Positions 5,341 to 5,889 of a DNA stretch of 5,889 nucleotides are shown here, in pieces (position 1 is the stretch's first letter; the number at the start of each line of letters is the position of its first letter). The notes beneath the pieces were generated by a model. That model was given only the letters and a program-made list of their open reading frames with translations. It was not told where the DNA came from and made no database searches. The translations under genes were made by a program, and so were the position numbers. Source of the DNA: an uncultured Collinsella sp. (GTDB lineage: Bacteria; Actinomycetota; Coriobacteriia; Coriobacteriales; Coriobacteriaceae); the NCBI GenBank assembly GCA_902494375.1, contig CABUTL010000100.1, forward strand, positions 1 through 5,889, given 5' to 3'.

Positions 5341-5889
5341 ATGTCCGATATCGATAATATGGCCGGGGACACGCGTCCGATCGGCGTGTTCGACTCGGGC
5401 CTGGGCGGCTTGACGGTCGCGCGCGCGATCGCAACGGCACTTCCGCACGAGTCCGTCTACTATTTCGGTGACACTAAGCGCTGCCCTTATGGCACCCGCA
5501 CCGAGGACGAGGTTCGCTCGTTTGCGCTGCAGGCGGGCCGCTGGCTATCGAGGCACGACGTTAAGATCATGGTCATCGCCTGCAACACGGCGACCGCCGC
5601 GGCCTTGCGTTTGGCTCAGCAAGTGCTCGACGTTCCCGTGATCGGCGTGATCGCCCCGGGCGCGCGCGCCGCCATCAACAGCACGCGTACGCGTCGCGTG
5701 GGCGTGCTCGCCACCAATCTCACCATTCGCTCGGGCGCCTACACGCGCGCCATCCAGGATTTGGATGCTGGTGTCGATGTGTATGGCTGCCCGGCTTCGA
5801 GCTTTGTCGAGGTCGTCGAGCACGAGCTCGCCTCGGGCGCGCATCTGCAGGAGCAGTGGCTCGAGAACGAGGATATTTTTGATACGCCA
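5341..5889 (+). CDS. murI: Glutamate racemase, 3' end beyond window
   Basis: Cofactor-independent cytoplasmic racemase that interconverts L- and D-glutamate and supplies D-Glu for MurD. The first 183 residues are present and the frame runs off the right edge. GVFDSGLGGLT (15-25) carries the conserved Asp18 and Ser19; FGDTKRCPYG (42-51) corresponds to the family GDTxRxPYG; ACNTAT (80-85) holds the first catalytic Cys81. The second catalytic cysteine, in the GCTHYP region of the C-terminal half, should lie just outside the window. GGTGA at 5332-5336, 4 nt before ATG 5341, supports this start; ATG 5359 has no such site. It is the third gene of a probable murE-HAD-murI run. A full family member is about 260-280 residues, so roughly a third is missing by window cut, not by mutation. 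Confidence 0.95.
   Translation, partial: MSDIDNMAGDTRPIGVFDSGLGGLTVARAIATALPHESVYYFGDTKRCPYGTRTEDEVRSFALQAGRWLSRHDVKIMVIACNTATAAALRLAQQVLDVPVIGVIAPGARAAINSTRTRRVGVLATNLTIRSGAYTRAIQDLDAGVDVYGCPASSFVEVVEHELASGAHLQEQWLENEDIFDTP

Noticed and set aside
1..5889. CRISPR array, insertion sequence, toxin-antitoxin or phage genes
   Set aside because: I see no regularly spaced identical repeats, no transposase or integrase motifs and no paired small genes in either orientation.

Overview
The window looks like chromosomal DNA from a high-GC actinobacterium of the class Coriobacteriia, most likely Collinsella or a close relative. This rests on the G/C-rich third codon positions, the style of the encoded proteins and the tRNA-associated repeats. 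It is a judgement from reading, not a database match. All four protein genes lie on the + strand and are core metabolic or cell-wall genes. The only clear - strand gene is a tRNA.

Layout. Positions 1-197 hold no convincing gene; the AT-rich part has a consensus -10 box and short repeats. Positions 198-527 are a tRNA locus read on the - strand: an intact tRNA-Val(TAC) at 452-527 with its terminator at 411-442, a GC-rich hairpin-rich spacer, and then a second copy of only the last 18 nt of the same tRNA with its own, different terminator at 227-257. The two ends form an imperfect direct repeat with a period of about 184 bp. Positions 528-714 are the divergent intergenic region between tRNA-Val and asnB. 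asnB (715-2595) is a full-length glutamine-dependent asparagine synthetase and ends in a strong intrinsic terminator at 2621-2645. A new unit then starts: murE (2708-4270), a HAD-family phosphatase (4378-5289; the start is moved inward on ribosome-binding-site evidence) and murI (5341 to beyond the window end).

How the genes fit together. MurI makes D-glutamate, which MurD adds to the peptidoglycan stem peptide. MurE adds the third residue, after D-Glu. The MurE here lacks the arginine of the diaminopimelate-selective DNPR motif, so L-lysine or another diamine such as ornithine is the more likely substrate. The HAD phosphatase between them has complete catalytic motifs, but its substrate cannot be read from sequence. 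A strong stem-loop without a U-tract lies between murE and the HAD gene and may partly uncouple their expression.

I do not see a new multi-gene system here. The most unusual part is the duplicated tRNA-3'-end/terminator module at 198-469, which resembles either an old attachment-site duplication or a dispersed tRNA-linked repeat.
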